NCBI GenBank assembly: GCA_902770835.1
Contig: CACXUM010000016.1
Location: 1-53,825 of the forward strand
From: an uncultured Bacteroidia bacterium
GTDB taxonomy: Bacteria; Bacteroidota; Bacteroidia; Bacteroidales; F082
Direction of reading: 5' to 3'
DNA length: 53,825 nucleotides
The translations under genes and the position numbers were made by a program. Position 1 is the first letter of the stretch; each line of letters begins with the position of its first letter. The notes under the pieces are model-generated. The model saw only the letters and a list, made by a program, of their open reading frames with translations. It ran no database searches and was not told where the DNA came from. Positions 1 through 7,474 of this stretch are shown piece after piece.

Positions 1-2
1 TC

Positions 3-1073
3 CGCCCTGTTGATTATGTGCGCGTTACAGCCATGAAAGACCATTGCGAGGTGCGCAGGGACGGCACTTTGGTGCGTACCCTCAACGCAGGGCAGTCCTT
101 CGTTTTTGAACTTACCGACGACTATCCCGCCATCTATCTCGAAACCTCTGAACCCGCCATCGTCGGCAAGTTCTTTTATGGCCACGACGATATTCCAGGT
201 GCTATAGGCGACCCCGCCATGGCCACCATACTCCCGATGGAGCAGCAAACAAACCGCGCCCTGTTTTGCGCCCACAACACCCTCATTTCAAAATGGCATT
301 ATCTCAACATAGTGACCGAAACCGCTTCAGTATCAGGGATGCAACTTGACGGCGAGCCTATTGACGACCTTTTTGAAGTGGTGGCAAGTAAGCCCGAATA
401 TGCCTACGCGAGATTCCAAATTGCCGACACGACACACCTCTTGGAGAATACGGAAGGCGGCTTTGTGGCTCATGTTTATGGCATGGGTGGTGCCGAAGCC
501 TATTCCTATTTCCTTGACGCGGCGATGCACACAACCGCGCTGACGGTGAACGACACAAGCGAATGGCTTCACCCCGATGGCTTCTATTTTGACCTGAATG
601 AACCTTTGAACCTCGATTTATACTTGAATTATGAGATGACCGAGGCTCATTGGACATACGGCGATGGCATGACGGAAATCCTCACCGACACGGAGGCTTG
701 GCATACCTATTCCACACAAGGCAACTATCCCGTGACTTGCGAGGTGTTCAGAACCGACGCACAAGGGCGGCGCGTCTTGGCTGGCTATGTGAGCACCATA
801 ATTCACGCGGGCTATGAAAGTGTGGAAAGCCACAACTATACCAAAGAATGTAACCTATTTCCCAATCCAGCCAACTCGAAAGTGAGCATCGAGGGCCAAA
901 GCATCACTTCTGTCCGGCTGACGAACTGCTACGGGCAAGTGGTCATGGAAAAGGCTTGTGAGCCCGCTGACTCTATGACGCTTGACTTAACGGAATTGCC
1001 GATAGGCATTTATATTATTGAAGTCGTTGCATCGAGCTATCATACTATAAAACAATTAGTTATAAGTAGATAA
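3..1073 (+). CDS. Secreted IgGFc-binding-like protein with PKD and T9SS sorting domain (5' partial)
   Basis: The frame is open to the left edge (first full codon at position 3), so the N-terminus and signal peptide lie outside the window. About 357 residues are visible. The first ~120 resemble the IgGFc-binding N-terminal domain, with alternating strand motifs such as RVTAMKDHCEV, TLNAGQSFVFEL and GDPAMATILPMEQQ. A PKD-like segment follows (WTYGDGM...WHTYSTQGNYPV, roughly residues 215-255). The last ~75 residues are a type A T9SS sorting domain: NLFPNPANSKVSIEG, then LPIGIYIIEV and a basic tail KQLVISR. This predicts export to the cell surface. The next gene starts 23 bp downstream and has the same kind of C-terminus, so the two may be co-transcribed. 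The true ligand is unknown; the IgGFc name is only a family label. Confidence 0.72.
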   Translation, partial: RPVDYVRVTAMKDHCEVRRDGTLVRTLNAGQSFVFELTDDYPAIYLETSEPAIVGKFFYGHDDIPGAIGDPAMATILPMEQQTNRALFCAHNTLISKWHYLNIVTETASVSGMQLDGEPIDDLFEVVASKPEYAYARFQIADTTHLLENTEGGFVAHVYGMGGAEAYSYFLDAAMHTTALTVNDTSEWLHPDGFYFDLNEPLNLDLYLNYEMTEAHWTYGDGMTEILTDTEAWHTYSTQGNYPVTCEVFRTDAQGRRVLAGYVSTIIHAGYESVESHNYTKECNLFPNPANSKVSIEGQSITSVRLTNCYGQVVMEKACEPADSMTLDLTELPIGIYIIEVVASSYHTIKQLVISR

Positions 1074-1096
1074 TTGAGAATAAAACCCAAAACACC

Positions 1097-2977
1097 ATGA
1101 AGAGACTAATCACCATCCTCATCGCCCTATGCGCAACATCAGCGCAAGCGCAACTCATCGTCACCTCGGCTGACTCCATCCAGCAATGCACCCCCGAATG
1201 GTTGGTGCGTAACGTGCTGCTCGAAAGCGGCGTGACGGTTTCCAACGTCCACTTCAACGGCTCGCCGGACATCATCAACTGCAACAGCATCGGCTACTTT
1301 GATACAGGCAACAGCCCGACCAATTTGGGCATCGATGCGGGACTTATCCTTGCCACGGGTGGCGTTTCGGTGGCGGTCGGGCCGAATGATCGCGATGACA
1401 AAATCGTGCGAACCAGCTGCGGAGAATACATCGACGAAACCCTCAAAGCCATTTCTTATGCTCCAGATTCGGTCTTCGACATGGCCGTGCTTGAGTTCGA
1501 CTTCGTGCCTTGGGACAAAGAGGTTTCGTTCAACTATGTGTTTGCCTCGGAGGAATATTTAGAGTGGGTTGGCTCGTATTACAACGATGTTTTTGGCTTT
1601 TTCGTCACAGGTATCAACCCCCTTGGCGGCTACTACGAAAACCAGAACATGGCCCTAATCCCAGGCACTGACGAAACAGTGAGCATCAACAGCGTCTATA
1701 CCCAGCACAATTCGGAGTATTTCGTGAACAATGCAGGCGGACAAACCATTCAGTTTGACGGTTTTACGACAGTGTTGACCGTGAGTTTCAGGGTGGAACC
1801 CTTCACGGAATACCATATCAAAATGGGCATTTGCGACGTGGGCGACCCCGATTGGGACTCGGGCGTTTTCCTTGAGGCGCACAGTTTCATGTCGAATTTC
1901 ACCTACGACATGACCATCGACAAGACACCCTATCAGGAAATCACTGAAAACCAATATTTTTGCACGAACCACAGCATCGATTTCAGTACCGTTACCGAGT
2001 GGAATTACGATGATGTGATTTGGTATTTTGGCGACGGCACTTCGGCTCATGGTGCCAATGCCTTGCACACCTACGCCGAAGATGGCGTTTACGAGGTCGT
2101 GAATGTGTTGCGCAATCCCCATCGCGCCCAAGATTCGCTCTTCCTGACCACCACCATCGAAACGAGGTCGTTTTCATCATCGGAGGAGGCTGCCACTTGC
2201 CAAAGCGAGCCTTACCTTTGGCATGGGCAACTTTTGGAGCAAACGGGTGTTTACACAGACACCCTGCCGTCCATTTCAGGTTGCGACAGCATTGTTACAT
2301 TGCATCTTGTTGTCTATGAGGATTATACAACAGAAATTGATGAAACACACTGCGAAAAGTTTGATTGGAACGGCCAAACCTACATGGAGTCAGGAGTTTA
2401 CGAATACCTCGGACAAAGCATCCACGGCTGCGACAGCACGGCCATTTTGAACCTTACCATCAAACACAATTACGTTTCAGCCTTGCAAGGTCCTGAATGG
2501 GTGGTTGCGGAAGGCATCTATAGCTATGCCGTCCCCGACTCCCTGACCATCGCGCCCGGCACCTTGACTTGGACGTGCAGCCGCCCCGAATGGCAAATCA
2601 CGCCTTCCAACGACGGCTATCATTGTGACCTTGAGGCAACTACCCTTGGGCAAGGCACCCTGACCGCTCGAACAGGCGTGGAATGTGACTCAGTTTTCAG
2701 CATTACCGTCAATGCATCAGGGTTTGATGTGGAAGAAAACAAAGCGACCGAAATACAACTTTTCCCCAATCCAGCCCATTCGCAGGTAAGTATTGAAGGC
2801 ACACAAATCAACCACATCCGAATGATAAACAGCCTTGGACAAGTGGTTTTGGAGCATGTTTGCGAATCGGAAAGCCTTGTTGTCTTAGAAATCGGTTCGT
2901 TGCCGAAAGGCGTTTACTCGGTGGAAATCGTCACGGCGAGTGGGAGGACGGTCAAACGGTTATTGTTGTTGCAATAG
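1097..2977 (+). CDS. Choice-of-anchor L / PKD protein with T9SS sorting domain
   Basis: A 626-residue secreted protein. The start ATG is followed by a clear signal peptide (MKRLITILIALCATSAQAQ). Residues ~25-280 match the choice-of-anchor L domain (GIDAGLILATGG, FNYVFASEEYLEWV, VFGFFVTGINP). A PKD segment follows (WYFGDGTSAHGANALHTY, about residues 310-345). Then come two repeats of ~50 residues, at about 364-412 and 417-460, each with Cys...W(H/N)GQ...SGVY/TGVY...GCDS and a valine/leucine-rich strand. The C-terminus is a T9SS type A domain (LFPNPAHSQVSIEG...LPKGVYSVEIV...KRLLLLQ). The protein is probably surface-attached; binding partner unknown. The domain order is common in Bacteroidota surface proteins. 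Confidence 0.75.
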   Translation: MKRLITILIALCATSAQAQLIVTSADSIQQCTPEWLVRNVLLESGVTVSNVHFNGSPDIINCNSIGYFDTGNSPTNLGIDAGLILATGGVSVAVGPNDRDDKIVRTSCGEYIDETLKAISYAPDSVFDMAVLEFDFVPWDKEVSFNYVFASEEYLEWVGSYYNDVFGFFVTGINPLGGYYENQNMALIPGTDETVSINSVYTQHNSEYFVNNAGGQTIQFDGFTTVLTVSFRVEPFTEYHIKMGICDVGDPDWDSGVFLEAHSFMSNFTYDMTIDKTPYQEITENQYFCTNHSIDFSTVTEWNYDDVIWYFGDGTSAHGANALHTYAEDGVYEVVNVLRNPHRAQDSLFLTTTIETRSFSSSEEAATCQSEPYLWHGQLLEQTGVYTDTLPSISGCDSIVTLHLVVYEDYTTEIDETHCEKFDWNGQTYMESGVYEYLGQSIHGCDSTAILNLTIKHNYVSALQGPEWVVAEGIYSYAVPDSLTIAPGTLTWTCSRPEWQITPSNDGYHCDLEATTLGQGTLTARTGVECDSVFSITVNASGFDVEENKATEIQLFPNPAHSQVSIEGTQINHIRMINSLGQVVLEHVCESESLVVLEIGSLPKGVYSVEIVTASGRTVKRLLLLQ

Positions 2978-3003
2978 GAGTGTTGATATTTCTAACTCCT
3001 ACA

Positions 3004-3750
3004 TCACTTCGCCTTCCCTTGGTTGGCGACGGCGGCCATCAGCGCGGCCACTTTTTCAGGGTCGCCGAGGAAGAAGTCCTTTTGCAATTTCATGTTGTCG
3101 TCGAACTCGAAGACGTATGGGATGCCCGTCGGAATGTTGAAGGCGATGATTTCGTCGTTGCTCATGCCTTTCAGCACTTTCACAACACCGCGCAGGCTGT
3201 TGCCGTGAGCCACCACCAACACTTGGTCGTGGGTCTCGAAAGCCTTCATGATGTTGTTCTCATAGTAAGGCATCACACGCTCGATGGTGTCGCAAAGTGC
3301 CTCGGTGAGCGGGATTTGCTCGTCGGTGAGTTCGGCATAGCGCGGATCCATGCGGGGACTCTTAGGGTCGTTCATATCTAACGCAGGCGGACGCACATCA
3401 AAGGCGCGGCGCCACAGGCGCACTTGCTCGTCGCCGTATTTCTCAGCGGTCATCTTCTTGTCCAAGCCTTGCAGCTGGCCATACGACTTCTCGTTGAGTC
3501 TCCACGACTTATACACTGGAAGCCAGTCCATGTCCATAGCCTCAAGAGCGAGGTTCAAGGTCTTGATGGCACGTTTGAGGTAAGAGGTGAAGCAGATTTC
3601 GGGCTTGTAGCCGTTCTCTTTCAGGGTTTTGCCTGCTTCGATGGCTTCTTGGACGCCTTTTTCAGAAAGGTCAACATTGGTCCACCCCGTAAAGAGGTTC
3701 AATTTGTTCCATTCACTTTCTCCGTGACGGATTAGGATTAGTTTTTTCAT
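3004..3750 (-). CDS. gpmA: 2,3-bisphosphoglycerate-dependent phosphoglycerate mutase
   Basis: A 248-residue cytoplasmic glycolytic enzyme that interconverts 3- and 2-phosphoglycerate. The catalytic phosphohistidine motif is at the very start (LIRHGESEWN, His9). The family blocks FTGWTNVDLSEKG, TSYLKRAIKT, LNEKSYGQLQGLDK and VAHGNSLRGVVK follow in order, the last with the second active-site histidine. Length agrees with dPGM enzymes (~248). The ATG at 3750 places RHGE at the usual position. It is transcribed alone, convergent with the T9SS gene to its left (27 bp gap). No clear TAnnTTTG box is seen upstream. Confidence 0.96.
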   Translation of the reverse strand: MKKLILIRHGESEWNKLNLFTGWTNVDLSEKGVQEAIEAGKTLKENGYKPEICFTSYLKRAIKTLNLALEAMDMDWLPVYKSWRLNEKSYGQLQGLDKKMTAEKYGDEQVRLWRRAFDVRPPALDMNDPKSPRMDPRYAELTDEQIPLTEALCDTIERVMPYYENNIMKAFETHDQVLVVAHGNSLRGVVKVLKGMSNDEIIAFNIPTGIPYVFEFDDNMKLQKDFFLGDPEKVAALMAAVANQGKAK

Positions 3751-3794
3751 ATTCGCTTTGGTTTTACAAATTTGTTGTTCAAGAAAAGATTGTT

Positions 3795-3802
3795 TATTTT
3801 TG
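3795..3802 (+). promoter_or_regulatory. Bacteroidota promoter -7 box for the Abi_2 gene
   Basis: TATTTTTG matches the Bacteroidota sigma-ABfr -7 consensus TAnnTTTG (known from Bacteroides promoter mapping). It predicts a transcript start near 3810, leaving a ~110-nt structured leader before the ATG at 3919. Confidence 0.6.
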
Positions 3803-3824
3803 CAACGTTTTTATAAAAACTAAA

Positions 3825-3859
3825 CCTCGAAGTTTGACATTGCGACAGGGACTCCGAGG
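3825..3859 (+). ncRNA. Possible structured leader RNA upstream of Abi_2 gene
   Basis: Between the -7 box and the ATG, CCTCG (3825-3829) can pair with CGAGG (3855-3859) around a 25-nt interior. A second small hairpin, AATTGT/ACAATT (3891-3905), sits just before the start codon. The placement (promoter, closed hairpin, HEPN gene) parallels the AbiF leader at 51984. The primary sequences differ and the stem is only 5 bp, so this is tentative. Confidence 0.25.
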
Positions 3860-3918
3860 GATTACGGTGCAAAGATAAGTAAATAATTCCAATTGTTCGA
3901 CAATTATTCTAAAAAAAG

Positions 3919-4587
3919 ATGAAATATGCTGATTTTGAGAATGCTTTTTCTGCTGCGAGGCTCAACAAATACAGAAAAGCCTGTAACGGGAACGACATAA
4001 AAGCATTGACACTTTATCGTCATAATGTCAAATTATGTCAGAAATTCTATGGCGTTCTCAATGTATTTGAAATCGTATTGCGCAACGCCATCAACAAGCA
4101 TTATACTGCTCATTTCAACGATGCAGATTGGATTTATCATCAGTTGCAAACAGGTGGAATGCTTGAACATTCTCCGCAACAAAAAGATGTATTGAATGAA
4201 ATCCATGCAATGGTAAACAACAACAAATACACGCCTGACAAAGTGGTCTCATCGGTCAGTTTCGGCTTTTGGACTTATATGTTCACAAAAGTTCCTTTCC
4301 GCCTCGGAAACCAATCATTGCTGCAAATTTTTCCGAACCGTCAGATAGGTCTTGGACAGAAAGCCATATTCAAAGAACTTCAGCAAATCAAGCAATTCCG
4401 TAATCGCATCGCCCATCATGAACCTATCTGTTTCGATGCAACAGGTCACAAAAGTATGGTATATACACAAACTAATTATACGCTTATTTTGAAATACCTT
4501 TCGTTTTTTGGTTACAACAAAGAAGAACTTTTCTTTGGCCTTGATGTTATGCCTGATATTGTGATGGATAAAATAATGAAAATGTAA
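3919..4587 (+). CDS. Abi_2 (abortive infection) family HEPN protein
   Basis: A 222-residue cytoplasmic protein of the Abi_2/AbiD-AbiF superfamily. Seen in sequence: the family-typical N-terminal helix region (FYGVLNVFEIVLRNAINKHY, residues ~40-60) and a C-terminal HEPN RNase motif R161-x4-H166 in QFRNRIAHHEPI. HEPN proteins of this kind are RNases that can halt growth on phage infection. This copy is shorter than the ~300-residue relative at 52057. It stands alone between gpmA and the OstA-like gene, whose stop codon lies 2 bp past its own (convergent). It is more AT-rich than gpmA, which suggests transfer. The start ATG at 3919 is preceded by an A-rich stretch rather than a Shine-Dalgarno. 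Confidence 0.72.
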   Translation: MKYADFENAFSAARLNKYRKACNGNDIKALTLYRHNVKLCQKFYGVLNVFEIVLRNAINKHYTAHFNDADWIYHQLQTGGMLEHSPQQKDVLNEIHAMVNNNKYTPDKVVSSVSFGFWTYMFTKVPFRLGNQSLLQIFPNRQIGLGQKAIFKELQQIKQFRNRIAHHEPICFDATGHKSMVYTQTNYTLILKYLSFFGYNKEELFFGLDVMPDIVMDKIMKM

Positions 4588-4589
4588 TT

Positions 4590-6257
4590 CTATTCTTCTC
4601 TCTTAGCCCGATGCCTTCTCGGCCGTTCCTTTTGAACTTCGATTTCTATTTCAGTGGAAATCTCCGTTATCGTTTCTTCGTCCATGACTTCAGATGCAGC
4701 CTGCGGCATTTCGGCTTCAATGCGGCGGAAAATGTCGTCCTTGTCGCGGGGACGAGCCTCGTCGTGCCACTTGAAACCTTGCAAATAGCGACTGCTTTCG
4801 CTTAGGTCGCTTTCGGGATACATGGTTTCCGAAATGGCCTTGAACGACTTGATGATGGAGATGTTTTGGTTTTCCATTTCAATGACCATCGTTTCAGAGT
4901 TCGACACATCGATGCCGATGAGTCCGCCGTCGTCGTCGCGAATCCAATATATGGTTTCGGCCTTGTCGCCGTCCACATTGACGCGGTGTATGCCGCCGTC
5001 CTTGAAGCGCGAGGTGATGTCCGTGCCCTTGATTTGGTTGAAGCCCTCAACGGTATCCTGCGAAATGATGAAAGCGTTGCCCTTTTGCAGCACCCAATCT
5101 ATGGCTTGGTCCTTGATTTTGATGTCGATGTCGGTGCCGGTCATTTGGCTGTCTTCGGCCCAAAGGATGGGATTGACGCGCATCCGAATGGTGGAATCGG
5201 CCACAAGGTAGGTCAAAGTGTCACATTTGCCCTGCATGTCGCTCTTGAAAAAGCGCACATTACGGCGGGCGATGAGTTTTTTGGCCTCCTCTTTTTGTTT
5301 GTCGAAATACATGAACAGCGTGTCGCCGTGGATATAAAGCGAGTCGCCGTTGTCGTTGTCGTAACTGATGGCGTATGCGCTATCGGTGGCAAAGGAAAGC
5401 CCCTTGTTCTCCCACATTTCCACATAGTTGCCTCGCATGACGACCTTGTAGGAGGTATCAATCATATCCACATGGTCGTAGGCCTTGGCCAAGCCTATAT
5501 TGCGGTTGTAGTACATTGAATCCGACTTCATCCGCTGAGTTTCATTGCGCATTACAGGCCTTTTGTCCAAGAAGGCAATATCCTCATCCACAAGGTAATA
5601 GCCATGTTCACCGTCCAAAGTATTCTCTTCGTTGATGATGATTGTCGGCCCCTCAAACCACATCTTCTCGATGTTCGTGTTATAATATAAGGTGTCGGTG
5701 AACATTTGGTATTTCGGGCTGGTGACCTCAACGTTTTCGAAAAACGAGAACTCCTTGAGGTCGTCGCGGTAATAACCGATGCAACTGATGAGGGTCTTGT
5801 CGCCGCGATAGGTGGTCGCGCTGTCGGGATAGCAGGCCAAATGCAGGTTGCGGTCGTAGGTCAGGTATTCGGTGAGCAAAGTCGTGGAATCGTCCATCAG
5901 TTTCACATGGTCGAAAAACTCGGCAAAGCGCGTATTGCCGTCATAATCAAGCAAATCGCTGAAGATTTCAACGCTATCGTTGACGATGATATGCACATTC
6001 TGGAAAGCGTTGAAACTGTTGGTTTTCTCGAAGAAATAGGCCGAGTCGCAAAAGAAATAGGCCGAGTCGTGGCGCATTTTGACATTGCCGATGAGCCGCT
6101 GCATGTCGCCCATGCTTTTGGAGAACGTGGCCACATCGTAATGCTCGATATGGATGCGGGTTTTCTTACGTTGCACAGTGTCTTGCTCCTGAGCCACAAC
6201 GATTTGCGACAACAGGAGGAAAAACGATGCTATGAGCAACAATTTGGATTTCATCAC
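4590..6257 (-). CDS. OstA-like / LptA-related outer-membrane biogenesis protein
   Basis: A 555-residue exported protein with a signal peptide (MMKSKLLLIASFFLLLSQIVVAQ); ATG at 6257 or, one codon later, 6254. The body is built of repeated OstA/LptA beta-jellyroll strands, seen as phrases such as RLIGNVKMRHDSAYFFCDSAY, ADLLDYDGNTRFAEFFDHV, KTLISCIGYYRDDLKEF and GLAKAYDHVDMIDT. The Bacteroidota OstA-like family is thought to act in the periplasm in lipopolysaccharide transport, like LptA. The ~60 C-terminal residues are charged (DEARPRDKDDIFRRIEAE...RPRRHRAKREE) and probably disordered. It is divergent from the MazG-like gene, with its own -7 box at 6272-6279. Confidence 0.8.
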   Translation of the reverse strand: MMKSKLLLIASFFLLLSQIVVAQEQDTVQRKKTRIHIEHYDVATFSKSMGDMQRLIGNVKMRHDSAYFFCDSAYFFEKTNSFNAFQNVHIIVNDSVEIFSDLLDYDGNTRFAEFFDHVKLMDDSTTLLTEYLTYDRNLHLACYPDSATTYRGDKTLISCIGYYRDDLKEFSFFENVEVTSPKYQMFTDTLYYNTNIEKMWFEGPTIIINEENTLDGEHGYYLVDEDIAFLDKRPVMRNETQRMKSDSMYYNRNIGLAKAYDHVDMIDTSYKVVMRGNYVEMWENKGLSFATDSAYAISYDNDNGDSLYIHGDTLFMYFDKQKEEAKKLIARRNVRFFKSDMQGKCDTLTYLVADSTIRMRVNPILWAEDSQMTGTDIDIKIKDQAIDWVLQKGNAFIISQDTVEGFNQIKGTDITSRFKDGGIHRVNVDGDKAETIYWIRDDDGGLIGIDVSNSETMVIEMENQNISIIKSFKAISETMYPESDLSESSRYLQGFKWHDEARPRDKDDIFRRIEAEMPQAASEVMDEETITEISTEIEIEVQKERPRRHRAKREE

Positions 6258-6271
6258 TTCAATTAATGCCG

Positions 6272-6279
6272 CAAAATTA
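6272..6279 (-). promoter_or_regulatory. -7 box for OstA-like gene
   Basis: On the minus strand this reads TAATTTTG, 14 bp upstream of the ATG at 6257, implying a very short leader. Confidence 0.55.
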
Positions 6280-6320
6280 AGATTATTGTCTGAATTGAGC
6301 CAACGAAACGAAAAATCCTT

Positions 6321-6328
6321 TATTTTTG
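6321..6328 (+). promoter_or_regulatory. -7 box for MazG-like gene
   Basis: TATTTTTG. A transcript starting about 7 nt downstream would begin at or after the ATG at 6334, which argues for translation starting at 6376 or 6382 instead. Confidence 0.55.
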
Positions 6329-6375
6329 ACGCAATGAAATACCATCACAAAACCTACAAAACTTGCAAAACCTCA

Positions 6376-6708
6376 ATGAAAATGACGATAAAAGAAGCCC
6401 AAGCCGCCGTCGATGAATGGATTAAGACTTACGGCGTGCGTTATTTCAACGAATTGACCAACATGGCATTGCTGACCGAGGAAGTCGGCGAATTGGCCCG
6501 CATCATCGCCCGCACATACGGCGAGCAATCCTTCAAGGAATCGGACAAGAACCGCGACCTCGGCGACGAAATGGCCGATATCCTTTGGGTGCTGATTTGC
6601 CTTGCCAACCAAACCGGCGTTGACCTAACTGAGGCTTTTGCCAAGAATATGGAGAAAAAGACACAGCGGGATAAGGAGCGGCATTGGAAGAATGAGAAAT
6701 TGAAATGA
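6376..6708 (+). CDS. MazG-like nucleotide pyrophosphohydrolase
   Basis: About 110 residues, counted from MKMTIKEAQ. The fold is the MazG/all-alpha NTP-PPase single domain: EEVGELARIIAR (first metal-binding EExxE-type helix) and DLGDEMADILWVLICLAN (ExxD helix). Such enzymes cleave non-canonical or surplus NTPs to NMP and pyrophosphate, in the cytoplasm. The open frame extends back to 6232, but the extra residues lack family similarity and precede the predicted transcript start. The start could also be 6382 (MTIKEAQ). The gene is followed by a palindromic repeat cluster. Confidence 0.82.
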   Translation: MKMTIKEAQAAVDEWIKTYGVRYFNELTNMALLTEEVGELARIIARTYGEQSFKESDKNRDLGDEMADILWVLICLANQTGVDLTEAFAKNMEKKTQRDKERHWKNEKLK

Positions 6709-6733
6709 AGTCACAGAGTGACGGCGGATATTA

Positions 6734-6764
6734 GGCAGGGGTGGAATGCAATGAAACCCCTGCC
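6734..6764. repeat. GGCAGGGGT palindromic repeat
   Basis: A perfect 9-bp inverted repeat, GGCAGGGGT (6734-6742) and ACCCCTGCC (6756-6764), lies 25 bp past the MazG-like stop. No T-run follows. A related element with the same AGGCAGG...CCTGCCT arms lies at 46470-46494. Confidence 0.6.
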
Positions 6765-6770
6765 AAAAAA

Positions 6771-6829
6771 CACGTATTAGCATAAATGTATCACGAATTA
6801 TTTACGAAATAAATTTCTGATAATACGTG
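6771..6829. repeat. Inverted repeat with CACGTATTA arms
   Basis: CACGTATTA (6771-6779) pairs with TAATACGTG (6821-6829). The AT-rich interior has further self-complementarity (AATTATTTACGAAATAAATT). It could be a small MITE-like element; no flanking duplication was identified. Confidence 0.4.
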
Positions 6830-6875
6830 GTCAATTGATGGTAATTAATGTTGAAATTCAAGAATACAAAAAATA

Positions 6876-6940
6876 TGGAGGCGGTGTGCACACCGCCTCC
6901 ACAAGACAATGAATTCAAGATGATTACAAATCACATTGTC
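6876..6940. repeat. 65-bp dispersed palindromic repeat, copy 1
   Basis: It begins with a perfect 26-bp palindrome (6876-6901; half-site TGGAGGCGGTGTG) and continues with a 39-bp tail that includes GAATTCAAGATGATTACAAA and ends CATTGTC. The same 65-bp unit with about three differences occurs at 8710-8774. The palindrome alone occurs at 7408-7433. Confidence 0.8.
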
Positions 6941-6950
6941 GATTTCCATA

Positions 6951-6978
6951 GTAGAGACGGTGCATGCATCGTCTCTAC
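6951..6978. repeat. GTAGAGACG palindromic repeat
   Basis: A 28-bp near-perfect palindrome with half-sites GTAGAGACGGTGCA and TGCATCGTCTCTAC (one mismatch), directly after the 65-bp repeat. Elements of this type are frequent in Bacteroidota intergenic DNA, from general familiarity. Confidence 0.65.
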
Positions 6979-7042
6979 ATAAATACAATAAATAGGGAAA
7001 ATCTGGATTACACAATTGGAAAAGAAACATATTTTGCCAATA

Positions 7043-7073
7043 GCGAACTTTTGATGAACTTTTGGCGAACTTT
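7043..7073. promoter_or_regulatory. Paired GCGAACTTT sites upstream of broken wHTH gene
   Basis: GCGAACTTT occurs at 7043-7051 and 7065-7073, 22 bp apart (about two helical turns). The same nonamer forms half of a 16-bp perfect palindrome at 7218-7233. The sites lie just upstream of the -7 box at 7107. They could be operator half-sites for a DNA-binding protein; the protein is unknown. Confidence 0.3.
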
Positions 7074-7106
7074 CGAACATAGATTTCTCATCATAACACT
7101 TTTTTA

Positions 7107-7114
7107 TATTTTTG
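7107..7114 (+). promoter_or_regulatory. -7 box for wHTH remnant
   Basis: TATTTTTG, with TTTC at 7084-7087 as a possible -33 element (19-bp spacer). The next ATG is at 7138. Confidence 0.5.
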
Positions 7115-7137
7115 CACCGATTTACAACATTTTCAGT

Positions 7138-7390
7138 ATGTTAAGCATAGAAGAAATCAAAAATATGGTAAAGGATGGGAAGGCTATCACGCAGATTTCA
7201 AGCGGAGTGTTCCTCCTAAAGTTCGCGAACTTTCAGAGGAAGTTTGCGGCTTTGCACCATGAATGAATTGGCCAATGAAATTGGAATCGGGCGAACAAAA
7301 ACCTATCAAAACATCAAAGTTCTACGGGAAAAAGGTCTTTTGACCCGAAAAGGAAGAAAATCCGATGGAGAGTGGATCGTCACGATATGA
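7138..7390 (+). pseudogene. Broken winged-helix regulator remnant (two overlapping frames)
   Basis: Two short frames run in sequence. The first (7138-7266) reads MLSIEEIKNMVKDGKAITQ and stops after 42 residues. The second (7259-7390, a different frame, 8-bp overlap) has 43 residues with a winged-helix look: ANEIGIGRTKTYQNIKVLRE then KGLLTRKGRKSDGEWIV. The latter resembles the C-terminal wHTH of AlbA-type/RecG-like transcriptional regulators. The simplest reading is a degraded, frameshifted gene that kept its promoter. A pair of genuine small genes is possible. The 16-bp palindrome 7218-7233 lies inside it. Confidence 0.4.
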
Positions 7391-7407
7391 ATATCTGCAA
7401 AAAACCG

Positions 7408-7433
7408 TGGAGGCGGTATACACTCCGCCTCCA
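7408..7433. repeat. 26-bp palindromic repeat, copy 2
   Basis: TGGAGGCGGTATAC and CACTCCGCCTCCA: the same palindrome as 6876-6901 with a few changes at the centre. The 39-bp tail seen in the other copies is absent or diverged. Confidence 0.75.
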
Positions 7434-7474
7434 CAAAATGAATAAATGAAGTCGTAACATTGGAAAAACACTAT

